Notes under the pieces: model-generated
Seen by the model: the letters and a program-made list of their open reading frames with translations, nothing else
The model's database searches: none
Told to the model about the DNA's origin: nothing
Translations under genes and position numbers: made by a program
Origin: Muribaculaceae bacterium
Lineage (GTDB): Bacteria > Bacteroidota > Bacteroidia > Bacteroidales > Muribaculaceae
Direction of reading: 5' to 3'
Assembly: GCA_017462345.1 (NCBI GenBank)
Contig: JAFTRI010000008.1
Span: 1-64,000, forward strand
DNA: 64,000 nt
Part shown: piece after piece, positions 56,114 through 64,000 of the stretch
How the letters are laid out: each line of letters begins with the position of its first letter
Position numbering within the stretch: position 1 is the first letter of the stretch

Positions 56114-57646
56114 TTAATTTTTAGTTAGTGGTAATATAATTATAAATTTTGTTCCTACGTTAAGCTCGCTCTCCACACGGATGTCGCCTTTAAGCTCACG
56201 GACCATTTTCTGGACGTAAGCAAGCCCGAGCCCGAAGCCTTTCACGTCATGACGGTTTCCGGTAGAGACACGATAGAATTTCTCAAAGACTTTCTTAAGA
56301 TTCTCTTTCTTGATGCCGATACCGTTATCGCCTACCGTAATCTCAAGCCTGTCGCCGGGGAGATTTGATGTTGTCACCACCAGCGAGAGCGAGACATCTT
56401 CCCGGCGGTACTTGACCGCATTGTCAAGGAGGTTGAATATCACATTAGTAAAGTGCATCTCATCGACATTGACGATAGCGTCTTCGGCATTCAGTTCCGA
56501 CTCGATGTGTCCACCATATTTCTCAACCTTAATCTTAAAAGTGTGGACAATGTTGGCAATTGCCGAGTTGGCGTCCACATCCTGCAATTTCAATGTAGCT
56601 TTCTGACGGTCGAACATTGACATCTGCAACACTTTTTCCACCTGAAAGCGCAGTCTCTTGGTTTCATCGTTTATCACCGTCGAGATATGTTGCAGCATAT
56701 TGGATGACTTGCGCACGGAATCATCGTTAAGCATCTGCGCCGCAAGCGATATGGTCGATATAGGAGTCTTGAATTCATGGGTCATGTTGTTGATAAAGTC
56801 ATTCTTCATCTCAGTCAGCTTCTTCTGCCGGAATGCGATTATAATGGTGTACAAAAATATGACCAGCAGAATAAAGGTGAACATGAATGACGGTATCATG
56901 AACCTGATCGACGAGAATATATAGTTCTTCTTGTCAGGGAAATACACTTTCAGGTAGTTTATCTTATTGGCAGGGTCATTAGGGAATAAAGTCTGGACAA
57001 ATATACCGCCACGCTCATTGAACAGCATGTCGTAGCCGGATGTCTTATACGCTGTCACGCCATTACGGTTGACAACCGCAAACTCAAACGGCAAATCAAG
57101 CCCATTGTTTTCAAATTCCGATTTCAGATAATTCCGCACTACCGCCGAGTCAGCCCTTTCCTCGATTGGACGGTTGCTCGACTGGCTTATAATATTAAGG
57201 ATAACCTCATCGATCAGCCCCTTCTGATAGAGATACTGTCCGCGAAGCACCTCCTGCATAGTCCGTGTGCGGTCAAACATCGAGACATTATCTGACTGCA
57301 ATTCCGACAGTTGCTTCACATCGCCTTTTATAGTGAGGTCAGCCTCCACTCCGGTCGATGTCGTGAACGAATATTTCACTCCGTCAAGATGGGGTGCACT
57401 TCCGTCGGAATATTGGGCATATATGGACGAAGACTCGATGCGGGCGACATCCTCCTCAAGGAAATGCTTGGTCTCATCCTGCTCCAACATGGTGGAAACC
57501 GCATAAAGACTGCGCTTCACCCCCTCGGCAAACTGGTCGTCACGCATGCGTATCATGTTACCCATGTACATTATCTGCACATACAGAAGCCCTATGAACG
57601 TGAGTGCCATTATTATGGTCAGAAACCAGATTGTTGACTTTTTCAT
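56114..57646 (-). CDS. rprX: Sensor histidine kinase RprX
   Basis: A 510-residue inner membrane histidine kinase. Two membrane segments (about 8-28 and 247-271) flank a periplasmic sensor domain of about 215 residues. The HisKA phospho-acceptor is His290 in NNMTHEFKTP; the ATPase domain has LLDNAVKY (N box), GDNGIGI (G1), and GFGLGLAYV (G2). The order kinase-then-regulator, and the sequence, fit RprX. The ATG at 57646 is preferred over a longer frame at 57670, as it begins the first membrane segment. The upstream region has TTAACATAA repeats. Confidence 0.92.
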   Translation of the reverse strand: MKKSTIWFLTIIMALTFIGLLYVQIMYMGNMIRMRDDQFAEGVKRSLYAVSTMLEQDETKHFLEEDVARIESSSIYAQYSDGSAPHLDGVKYSFTTSTGVEADLTIKGDVKQLSELQSDNVSMFDRTRTMQEVLRGQYLYQKGLIDEVILNIISQSSNRPIEERADSAVVRNYLKSEFENNGLDLPFEFAVVNRNGVTAYKTSGYDMLFNERGGIFVQTLFPNDPANKINYLKVYFPDKKNYIFSSIRFMIPSFMFTFILLVIFLYTIIIAFRQKKLTEMKNDFINNMTHEFKTPISTISLAAQMLNDDSVRKSSNMLQHISTVINDETKRLRFQVEKVLQMSMFDRQKATLKLQDVDANSAIANIVHTFKIKVEKYGGHIESELNAEDAIVNVDEMHFTNVIFNLLDNAVKYRREDVSLSLVVTTSNLPGDRLEITVGDNGIGIKKENLKKVFEKFYRVSTGNRHDVKGFGLGLAYVQKMVRELKGDIRVESELNVGTKFIIILPLTKN

Positions 57647-57700
57647 AATTTTACTCCATAATCCCGACAAGGAAACTGCTATTCAAGCAATTAAACTTTA

Positions 57701-57790
57701 TTATGTTAACAAACAAGCCGTGTAATTGTTTGTTGCCGCAACCAATTTCGGCGCGCAACCAATTAACATAACGCACCAAAATTAACATAA
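57701..57790. repeat. TTAACATAA repeats upstream of rprX
   Basis: AATTAACATAA occurs at 57761-57771 and 57780-57790, 19 bases apart, and TTATGTTAA, the inverted core, at 57701-57709. They lie in the leader or promoter of rprXY, where an OmpR-type regulator could bind to control its own operon. Confidence 0.5.
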
Positions 57791-57879
57791 AAATGTGAAC
57801 CAGCAAAATTTATCCTGACTTTTTTCTGCATCGGACGTTCCGAAACCGGAACGGGCAATACAATATAATCCCCTATACT

Positions 57880-59268
57880 TTAACCGGCATCGGGCACAGA
57901 TGCCGGCAATGTGCGGTGTAACAGAATAAATCCCACGATTCCCGACAACAATGAGCCTACAACGATACCCAACTTGGCATGTTCAAGCAATTCATGTCCC
58001 GAGCCATCCATTCCGGCAAATGACAGATTGGCAATAAACATGGAGACAGTAAACCCGATTCCTCCGAGCATGGCCACAGAAGCCATCATTTTCCAATCGG
58101 CAAGTTCAGGCATCGGTGCAAGACGCATTTTCACCGCCACCCATGAAAAGAGGAATATTCCAGCGCACTTTCCGATTACCAGCCCACATATCACCGCAAG
58201 GCTTATTCCTTCAAATATTGTTTCCGGTTCAATATCGAGCAAGAAAATTCCGGCATTGGCAAACGCAAACAACGGAATTATAATATAATTCACCACCGGA
58301 TGTAACGTATCTTCAAGTTCCTGCAACGGAGATATTACCTTATCGGATGCCGATTCAATCTGTTTCAGCCAGTCCATCTGGCTTTTGGTCAGAATCGTAC
58401 GCCGATCGAGGTTTTCATCATCGGCAGCATTGAAATGGGAAATCGACGAGCGTATAGCCTTAATATATTTCTTCGGTTCGAACACCGGAGTGGCCGGAAT
58501 ACAGAACGCGACAAGGACACCGGCAATGGTGGAATGGATACCGGAATTCAGGAACAGGAACCATACGGCACCACCTATCGATATATAGAACATCTTACTC
58601 TGAATACGGAATACCGAGCCGAGGAACAATACAGCCAGCAGGACAAAGGCATACAACAGCATCGAGACCTCAATATGAGACGAATAGAACACCGCAATTA
58701 CAATGATCCCGCCTATATCGTCGACCACGGCAAGCGTAGTCAGGAATATTTTCAGCGATATAGGTACACGGCTTCCCAACATGCCAAGGACTCCAAGGGA
58801 AAAGGCGATGTCGGTGGCCATAGGTATAGCCGCTCCACCCACGTAATCAGTCCCTTTTCCAAGAGTATAGAATATGGCAACCGGAACCACCATACCACCA
58901 ACCGCCGCAACAATAGGCAAGAATGCCTGCCGGAATGACGACAGTTCCCCCACAAGTACCTCCCGCTTTATTTCCAGTCCAATGGAAAAGAAAAATACAG
59001 CCATCAATGCGTCATTTATGAACTCAAGGACAGTCATAGGGTGTCCGCCATGACTGAATATGTTGAACTCCCCTATCTGCAAGCGCACCGGCTGGGTCCA
59101 AAAGTCGAAGTAAAGTCCGTTTACCCCCGGGATGTTCGCAAAAATAAACGCCAACACCGTTGCAGCAATCAGCACATTTCCACCGGTGGCATGTCTGCGG
59201 ACAGCCTGCCTTGCCGCATAAAACACATATTGAGGGAAGTTCCCTCTTTCGGTTACAGATCCTGACAT
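57880..59268 (-). CDS. nhaA: Na+/H+ antiporter NhaA
   Basis: A 462-residue membrane protein that exports Na+ for protons at alkaline pH. The typical segments are all present: FWTQPVRLQIGEFN, LEFINDALMAVFFFSIGLEIKREVLVGELSS, GGAAIPMATDIAFSLGVLGMLGSRVPISLKIFLTTLAVVDDIGGI with the two conserved Asp pairs, and a C-terminal GGIGFTVSMFIANLSFAG. The gene precedes rprX on the same strand, with a 233-base gap, and may be separately transcribed. Confidence 0.96.
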   Translation of the reverse strand: MSGSVTERGNFPQYVFYAARQAVRRHATGGNVLIAATVLAFIFANIPGVNGLYFDFWTQPVRLQIGEFNIFSHGGHPMTVLEFINDALMAVFFFSIGLEIKREVLVGELSSFRQAFLPIVAAVGGMVVPVAIFYTLGKGTDYVGGAAIPMATDIAFSLGVLGMLGSRVPISLKIFLTTLAVVDDIGGIIVIAVFYSSHIEVSMLLYAFVLLAVLFLGSVFRIQSKMFYISIGGAVWFLFLNSGIHSTIAGVLVAFCIPATPVFEPKKYIKAIRSSISHFNAADDENLDRRTILTKSQMDWLKQIESASDKVISPLQELEDTLHPVVNYIIIPLFAFANAGIFLLDIEPETIFEGISLAVICGLVIGKCAGIFLFSWVAVKMRLAPMPELADWKMMASVAMLGGIGFTVSMFIANLSFAGMDGSGHELLEHAKLGIVVGSLLSGIVGFILLHRTLPASVPDAG

Positions 59269-59350
59269 ATATACTTGATTTTATTATCTACCTGAGTTTC
59301 GGCTCTACAGCGCAACAAGGCAATAGCCTCCTGAAAGATACAAGACGAGC

Positions 59351-61138
59351 CTAATCGAGTTTCAGCACAGCAAGGAACGCTTTCTGCGGAACCTCGACCG
59401 ATCCTATCTGCTTCATGCGTTTCTTCCCTTTTTTCTGTTTCTCAAGAAGTTTGCGTTTACGCGATATGTCACCGCCATAACACTTGGCTGTCACATCCTT
59501 CCGTACTGCCTTGATCGTCTCCCGGGCAATAATTTTAGCTCCGATAGCCGCCTGTATCGCGATATCAAACTGCTGGCGAGGAATAAGCTCTTTCAATTTC
59601 TCGCACATTTTCCGCCCGAATGAAACAGAATTGTCAACATGAGTCAGCGTGCTTAGAGCGTCGACACTCTCCCCATTCAGCAGGATATCAAGCTTGACCA
59701 ACTTAGATTCACGGAAATCATGAATGTGGTAGTCAAACGAGGCGTACCCCTTTGATATACTCTTCAGCTTGTCATAGAAATCTATCACAATTTCGCCAAG
59801 AGGCATATCAAATGTCAGTTCCATGCGGTTGCCCGATATATATTCCTGCTTGATTAGTTCCCCTCGCTTACCAAGGCACAGAGTCATGATAGGACCGATA
59901 TAATCGGCCGCCGTGATTATAGTCGAGCGGATATAGGGTTCTTCGATATGATCGATGAGCGTAGGCTCGGGAAGTCCTGAAGGATTGTGTACCTCAGAAA
60001 CATCGCCTTTCTTGTCATAGACCTTATAGGAAACATTAGGAACGGTTGTAATGACATCCATGTCAAACTCGCGCCCGAGCCGTTCCTGAACAATCTCCAT
60101 GTGGAGCAGTCCAAGGAATCCGCAACGGAATCCGAATCCGAGTGCAGCCGATGACTCCGGCTGGAATGTAAGAGACGCATCATTAAGCTGCAATTTTTCC
60201 AGTGAAGCACGCAGGTTCTCGAAGTCTTCGGTCTCAATGGGATAGACTCCTGCAAACACCATGGGCTTCACCTCCTCAAACCCGTCGATAGCAGCATCAC
60301 AAGGCGCTGACACGTGGGTTATAGTGTCTCCAACCTTAACCTCCCGGGACGTCTTGATTCCGGAGATTATATACCCCACGTTTCCCGCCGATAATTCTTC
60401 ACGCGGAGACATGTCAAGCTTCAATACCCCTATTTCATCGGCATGATATTCCTTACCGGTTGCGACAAATTTCACGAAATCATTCTTACGGATAGTGCCG
60501 TTCTCAATCTTAAAATAAGCGATAATACCACGGAACGGGTTAAACACCGAGTCAAAGATAAGAGCCTGCAACGGTGCATCAGGATCTCCTTCCGGTGCCG
60601 GAATGCGATTGACTATCGCCTCAAGTATCTCGGGAATCCCGATTCCAGTCTTACCACTTGCCCGTATAATGTCATCAGGCTCACACCCGAGCAAGTCGAC
60701 GATCTGATCCTCTACCTCGTCGGGTTTCGCGCTATCAAGATCCACCTTGTTTATAACCGGTATTATCTCGAGATCATTGTCGATAGCCATATACAGGTTA
60801 GAAATAGTCTGCGCCTGAATCCCCTGCGACGCATCAACAATGAGAAGCGCGCCTTCACATGCGGCAATAGAGCGAGACACTTCGTATGAGAAATCGACGT
60901 GCCCCGGAGTATCAATAAGGTTAAGGATGTATTTCTCCCCGCCAAGCGAATATTCCATCTGGATAGCGTGGCTCTTGATCGTGATACCGCGTTCCCGTTC
61001 AAGATCCATATCGTCAAGCACCTGAGCCTGAAGATCCTTTTGCTCAATGGTGTTGGTGTATTCAAGCAAGCGGTCGGCAAGCGTGCTTTTACCATGATCG
61101 ATATGTGCGATAATACAAAAGTTCCTTATATTTTTCAT
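59351..61138 (-). CDS. lepA: Translation elongation factor 4 (LepA)
   Basis: A ribosomal GTPase of 595 residues related to EF-G that acts during initiation and on stalled ribosomes. G1 is AHIDHGKST (residues 10-18), G2/G3 lie in [12 protein letters not shown] and [14 protein letters not shown]4 NKVD, and the unique C-terminal domain ends with [35 protein letters not shown]. The start at 61138 ([16 protein letters not shown]) is the family's usual beginning; a longer frame upstream is without support. It lies 82 bases from NhaA. Confidence 0.97.
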   Translation of the reverse strand: MKNIRNFCIIAHIDHGKSTLADRLLEYTNTIEQKDLQAQVLDDMDLERERGITIKSHAIQMEYSLGGEKYILNLIDTPGHVDFSYEVSRSIAACEGALLIVDASQGIQAQTISNLYMAIDNDLEIIPVINKVDLDSAKPDEVEDQIVDLLGCEPDDIIRASGKTGIGIPEILEAIVNRIPAPEGDPDAPLQALIFDSVFNPFRGIIAYFKIENGTIRKNDFVKFVATGKEYHADEIGVLKLDMSPREELSAGNVGYIISGIKTSREVKVGDTITHVSAPCDAAIDGFEEVKPMVFAGVYPIETEDFENLRASLEKLQLNDASLTFQPESSAALGFGFRCGFLGLLHMEIVQERLGREFDMDVITTVPNVSYKVYDKKGDVSEVHNPSGLPEPTLIDHIEEPYIRSTIITAADYIGPIMTLCLGKRGELIKQEYISGNRMELTFDMPLGEIVIDFYDKLKSISKGYASFDYHIHDFRESKLVKLDILLNGESVDALSTLTHVDNSVSFGRKMCEKLKELIPRQQFDIAIQAAIGAKIIARETIKAVRKDVTAKCYGGDISRKRKLLEKQKKGKKRMKQIGSVEVPQKAFLAVLKLD

Positions 61139-61218
61139 CTTGATACTCCGGAATATTAATTCTGGCACAAAATTAATTAATTTAAGTTTTTCTCGCAACA
61201 CACCAATTAAAGAGGCGG

Positions 61219-62277
61219 TCAGTAGTTCCACTGATTGGCAACCATGCGGAGGTTGGGACAAGCAATGGTGCGTAAATCGGTAATCATATTAAAACGGCAG
61301 TTGATATAGGTCAATGCCTGATCAAACGACACATCGAGAGTAGTCAGCTGGTTGTTCTCACATAACAGCCGCTGCAGGAACGCCTGATTGGACAAGTCGA
61401 GAGTAGTCAGGTCGTTATAGGAACAGTCAATGAACGTGACATTAGGGCATCCCGAGACGCCAAACTTAGTAAGGTTATTGTAGGAGCACACTATATCAAG
61501 CAGCGCGTTGCAATCACGCACAATAAGGGAAGTCATACCGTTACCGCTGCAAAGGAATGTACTTAATGACGGTAATCCAGATATAATCATTGTGGCAATG
61601 TGATTATTGTCGACATTAAGATTGGTAAGATTCTCCACGCCGAACAGATTCAATGATGTCAGCCGGTTGTATCCGCAGTAGAGTGTTTTCAATCCGGTGC
61701 AGCCGTCAATGAGCAGATTCTCAAGGTGACATCCCTGACAGTTCAGAGTTTCAAGATAAGGAGCCCCGGCGACATTCAAGTCTACAAACAGATTACCTGC
61801 GCAATTCAATGTCTTTATTCCCGGAGTATCCTCGATGGACAGATCAGTGAGCCGATTGCGGTACAGACTGACCTTTTCAAGCGATGCACATCCTGTAAAA
61901 TCCACTGATGACAGCACATTCCGCGACGCATTTATCGCGGACAACGATGTACATCCCGACAAATCCACAGATGTCAATCTGTTACGTGAGACATCGACTG
62001 TCACCAATGCCGTAAACCCCGACAGATCGAGTTCCCCAGCCAATCTCTTGCCATTCCACTTGATTGACGTAACATGTCCTCCGGAAACTGTCACCCCTTC
62101 CCATGTCGCAGGGGATTTCATGTCACTGATCTTTAGAGCCTGTGCATTCGAGAATCCGTCCACAGCCGTCTGGGACAGGAATGACTGCAACTGTTTAAGT
62201 TCCTTCTTGTCGACTTTCTGCGCGAAAACGCTCATGCATCCGAGCATGAGGGTAATCATCAATAATGTTTTTTTCAT
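61219..62277 (-). CDS. Secreted leucine-rich repeat protein
   Basis: A 352-residue protein with a signal peptide ([20 protein letters not shown]) followed by an N-terminal helical cap ([16 protein letters not shown]) and about twelve leucine-rich repeats of 21-22 residues from residue 80 onward. The pattern L-x-x-L-x-C-S-x-N-x-L-T-x-L-D-L-S-G-C (internalin J-like) recurs. It is probably an adhesin on the cell surface; no sorting signal is clear. The ATG at 62277 opens the signal peptide. An 11-bp inverted repeat lies just upstream. Confidence 0.85.
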   Translation of the reverse strand: MKKTLLMITLMLGCMSVFAQKVDKKELKQLQSFLSQTAVDGFSNAQALKISDMKSPATWEGVTVSGGHVTSIKWNGKRLAGELDLSGFTALVTVDVSRNRLTSVDLSGCTSLSAINASRNVLSSVDFTGCASLEKVSLYRNRLTDLSIEDTPGIKTLNCAGNLFVDLNVAGAPYLETLNCQGCHLENLLIDGCTGLKTLYCGYNRLTSLNLFGVENLTNLNVDNNHIATMIISGLPSLSTFLCSGNGMTSLIVRDCNALLDIVCSYNNLTKFGVSGCPNVTFIDCSYNDLTTLDLSNQAFLQRLLCENNQLTTLDVSFDQALTYINCRFNMITDLRTIACPNLRMVANQWNY

Positions 62278-62284
62278 AAAAATA

Positions 62285-62333
62285 GTTAGGTTATGAGGGT
62301 TTTTAACTTTATACCTTAACAACATAACCTAAC
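62285..62333. repeat. 11-bp inverted repeat upstream of the leucine-rich repeat gene
   Basis: GTTAGGTTATG (62285-62295) and CATAACCTAAC (62323-62333) are perfect reverse complements, 27 bases apart, in the expected promoter or leader of the gene at 62277. It may be an operator or RNA stem. Confidence 0.5.
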
Positions 62334-62372
62334 CAAAAGTTCTTCCATCACTTCGGGCTACCCCGGAGAGTA

Positions 62373-63908
62373 TCAGAATGGCGGCGGTTCTTCTCCCGGC
62401 GAGGCAAGGAAGTCGGCATTACCGCCCGACAGGGAAACTCCTGATACTGTAGCCGCACCATCGGGCGCATTCAACTTGGAGCCCACCGTACCCTGCAAGA
62501 ACTCGGTATCCTCGTCCCAATTCTCAAAACGGGCAAACCGCGCCCGGAATCGCAATTTCACATCATCAACCGAACCACTGCGGTGTTTTGCCACAATAAA
62601 CTCGGCAAGACCGCGTATATCATTCCCGTTGGCATCCTGATCGGAACGCAGATAGTATTCCGGACGGTGAATGAAGCACACGATGTCGGCGTCCTGCTCT
62701 ATCGCCCCGCTCTCACGCAAGTCAGAGAGCTGCGGACGCTTGCCGTCGGTACGCGACTCGACACTACGGTTCAACTGTGACAGAGCCACAATGGGAATAT
62801 TAAGTTCCTTGGCAAGCTGTTTCAGCGAGCGCGATATCATACTCACTTCCTGTTCACGGCTTCCGAATTTCATACCTGAGGCGTTCATCAACTGCAAGTA
62901 GTCGATGATTATGAATTTCACCTGATGCTCGCGGACAAGGCGGCGAGCCTTAGTGCGTAATTCAAATATGGATAGCGACGGGGTATCGTCGATATACAGC
63001 GGCGCACTATACAGATGCTTGACACGGGACATCAACTGCCCCCACTCCAACTGGGAAAGTCGTCCGCTCTTTATTTTCTCGCCTTCAAGCTCACACGTAT
63101 TACTGATAAGACGGTTGACGAGCTGTAGGTTGGACATTTCAAGCGAGAAGATGGCAACCGGTGTATTATAATTGATTGCCATGTTCTTGGCCATCGACAG
63201 AACAAATGCGGTTTTACCCATCGCCGGACGTGCGGCTATAATGATCAGGTCAGAGTTCTGCCATCCCGAAGTCAACTTGTCGAGATCATGGAATCCCGAC
63301 TCAAGACCGCTCAACCCCGATGTACGGTTGGCCGCAGCCTGAATCTGCTCGATAGCCTGTCCGATAACAGGATCGATCTGTGTGACATCTTTCTTGACGT
63401 TGCGCTGTGATATCTCAAACAGTTTACCCTCGGCCTCCTGCAACAGATCATCGACATCGTTACTTTCATCAAACGCCTTTGCCTCGATTGCCGAGGCAAA
63501 CGATATCAGCTCTCTGGCGAGGTACTTCTGGGCAACGATACGTGCATGATACTCGACATGCGCTCCCGATGCCACACGCGAGGTCAGCTCGGAAATGAAC
63601 ACCGGTCCCCCGACCTCATCAAGCGTTCCGTTAAGGCGCAACTGTTCGGTGACTGTGAGCATATCTATGGGCTGCTGCGCTGCCCCGAGACTCTGTATAG
63701 CCTCATACACCCGCTGGTTAGCAGGCTCATAGAAACTCTCGGGTTTCAATATATCACACACCGTAGTGTAAGCATCCTTTTCGAGCATAAGAGCACCGAG
63801 CACAGCCTCTTCAAGTTCTTTGTCTCGAGGTTGCATACGGCCGCCGGTGTCATACATCGGCTGGTGTTGCGGACGGTTCCGCCTGCTATAATTGGATGGT
63901 TCAGCCAT
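62373..63908 (-). CDS. dnaB: Replicative DNA helicase DnaB
   Basis: The hexameric helicase of the replication fork (511 residues). The N domain that binds primase (PRDKELEEAVLGALMLEKDAY) is at about 27-130, and the RecA-like domain follows: Walker A ARPAMGKTA at 226-234, Walker B FIIIDYLQLM, and the end motif KHRSGSVDDVKLRF. The ATG at 63908 (MAEPSNYSRR) is the expected start; a longer frame at 63953 begins in or before the promoter. Confidence 0.97.
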   Translation of the reverse strand: MAEPSNYSRRNRPQHQPMYDTGGRMQPRDKELEEAVLGALMLEKDAYTTVCDILKPESFYEPANQRVYEAIQSLGAAQQPIDMLTVTEQLRLNGTLDEVGGPVFISELTSRVASGAHVEYHARIVAQKYLARELISFASAIEAKAFDESNDVDDLLQEAEGKLFEISQRNVKKDVTQIDPVIGQAIEQIQAAANRTSGLSGLESGFHDLDKLTSGWQNSDLIIIAARPAMGKTAFVLSMAKNMAINYNTPVAIFSLEMSNLQLVNRLISNTCELEGEKIKSGRLSQLEWGQLMSRVKHLYSAPLYIDDTPSLSIFELRTKARRLVREHQVKFIIIDYLQLMNASGMKFGSREQEVSMISRSLKQLAKELNIPIVALSQLNRSVESRTDGKRPQLSDLRESGAIEQDADIVCFIHRPEYYLRSDQDANGNDIRGLAEFIVAKHRSGSVDDVKLRFRARFARFENWDEDTEFLQGTVGSKLNAPDGAATVSGVSLSGGNADFLASPGEEPPPF

Positions 63909-63930
63909 AATGATTCCTGGATTATTTCTG

Positions 63931-63963
63931 CAAAGATAGCGAAATAAATGCACAAACTACCAA
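63931..63963 (-). promoter_or_regulatory. Promoter of dnaB
   Basis: On the minus strand TATCTTTG at 63931-63938; TTG at 63961-63963 gives a 22-base spacer, slightly long. Predicted start is about 15 bases before the ATG at 63908. Confidence 0.55.
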
Positions 63964-64000
63964 CGCAGGACATAACCTCCGGCAAAACAAACATCAGGGA

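Noticed and set aside
61139-61261. N-terminal extension of LepA
   Set aside because: LepA starts with MKNIRNF at 61138; the extra residues have no conserved content and overlap the end of the next gene.

Overview
The window looks like a chromosomal segment of a member of the Bacteroidales (Bacteroidota). The reasons are repeated promoters of the Bacteroides type (TTG, about 20 bases, TAnnTTTG), weak Shine-Dalgarno sites, the RprX/RprY two-component pair, a DUF4835 protein between coaBC and recN, BspA-type leucine-rich surface proteins, and OmpP1/FadL- and DcaP-like outer membrane proteins. A Muribaculaceae-like genome is my guess at family level, not something the sequence proves. I see no prophage, transposase, rRNA operon or CRISPR array.

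Region by region: a truncated TonB C-terminal gene (1-229) is followed by an AT-rich two-gene cassette on the minus strand (523-2477) that pairs an AAA_15/21-like ATPase with a protein carrying a possible PD-(D/E)XK nuclease motif. Next come an ABC-F protein and an M13 metallopeptidase lipoprotein, then a second small accessory cassette (7005-7913): DUF3791, a DUF3990 protein with ADP-ribosyltransferase-like motifs, and a small protein, translationally overlapped like a toxin-antitoxin operon. From 8160 to 15855 runs a housekeeping block (dnaN, a DnaQ-like exonuclease, coaBC, DUF4835, recN, rlmB, purT). On the minus strand follow a Pif1-like helicase with TPRs, an OmpP1/FadL protein, a strange Tyr/Trp/Gly/Arg-rich secreted protein and a DUF308 membrane protein. 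A DcaP-like porin and mutS2 converge on groES-groEL. Then come plsC, glyA, a flavin reductase and pyrI-pyrB, all on the minus strand.

From 31964 onward: an unrecognised helical protein, an outer membrane barrel, a DUF59/SufT-like protein, an LpxH-like phosphoesterase, a candidate small RNA, ispD-recG, an M23/LysM endopeptidase, gdhA, a PAP2 phosphatase fused to a probable outer membrane barrel, and a large BspA/cohesin-like/dockerin surface protein with a long structured leader. Two tRNA-Arg genes, a 5'-nucleotidase lipoprotein and a GH3/beta-lactamase fusion follow. MntP, an M16 peptidase, NhaC, three tRNA genes (Leu, Gly, Gly), RprY/RprX, NhaA, LepA, a leucine-rich repeat protein and DnaB complete the window on the minus strand.

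Functional themes are replication and repair (DnaN, DnaQ-like, RecN, MutS2, RecG, DnaB, Pif1-like), envelope building and turnover (PlsC, LpxH-like, M23, GH3/beta-lactamase, PAP2, several outer membrane proteins), nucleotide and one-carbon metabolism (PyrBI, PurT, GlyA), and cation homeostasis beside a two-component system. The most promising unusual items are the two accessory cassettes, the three-hairpin leader at 41995-42226, the promoter-terminator pair at 34638-34763, the TGTCA cluster plus sigma-54-like promoter of groESL, and the altered CoaC active-site residues of CoaBC.
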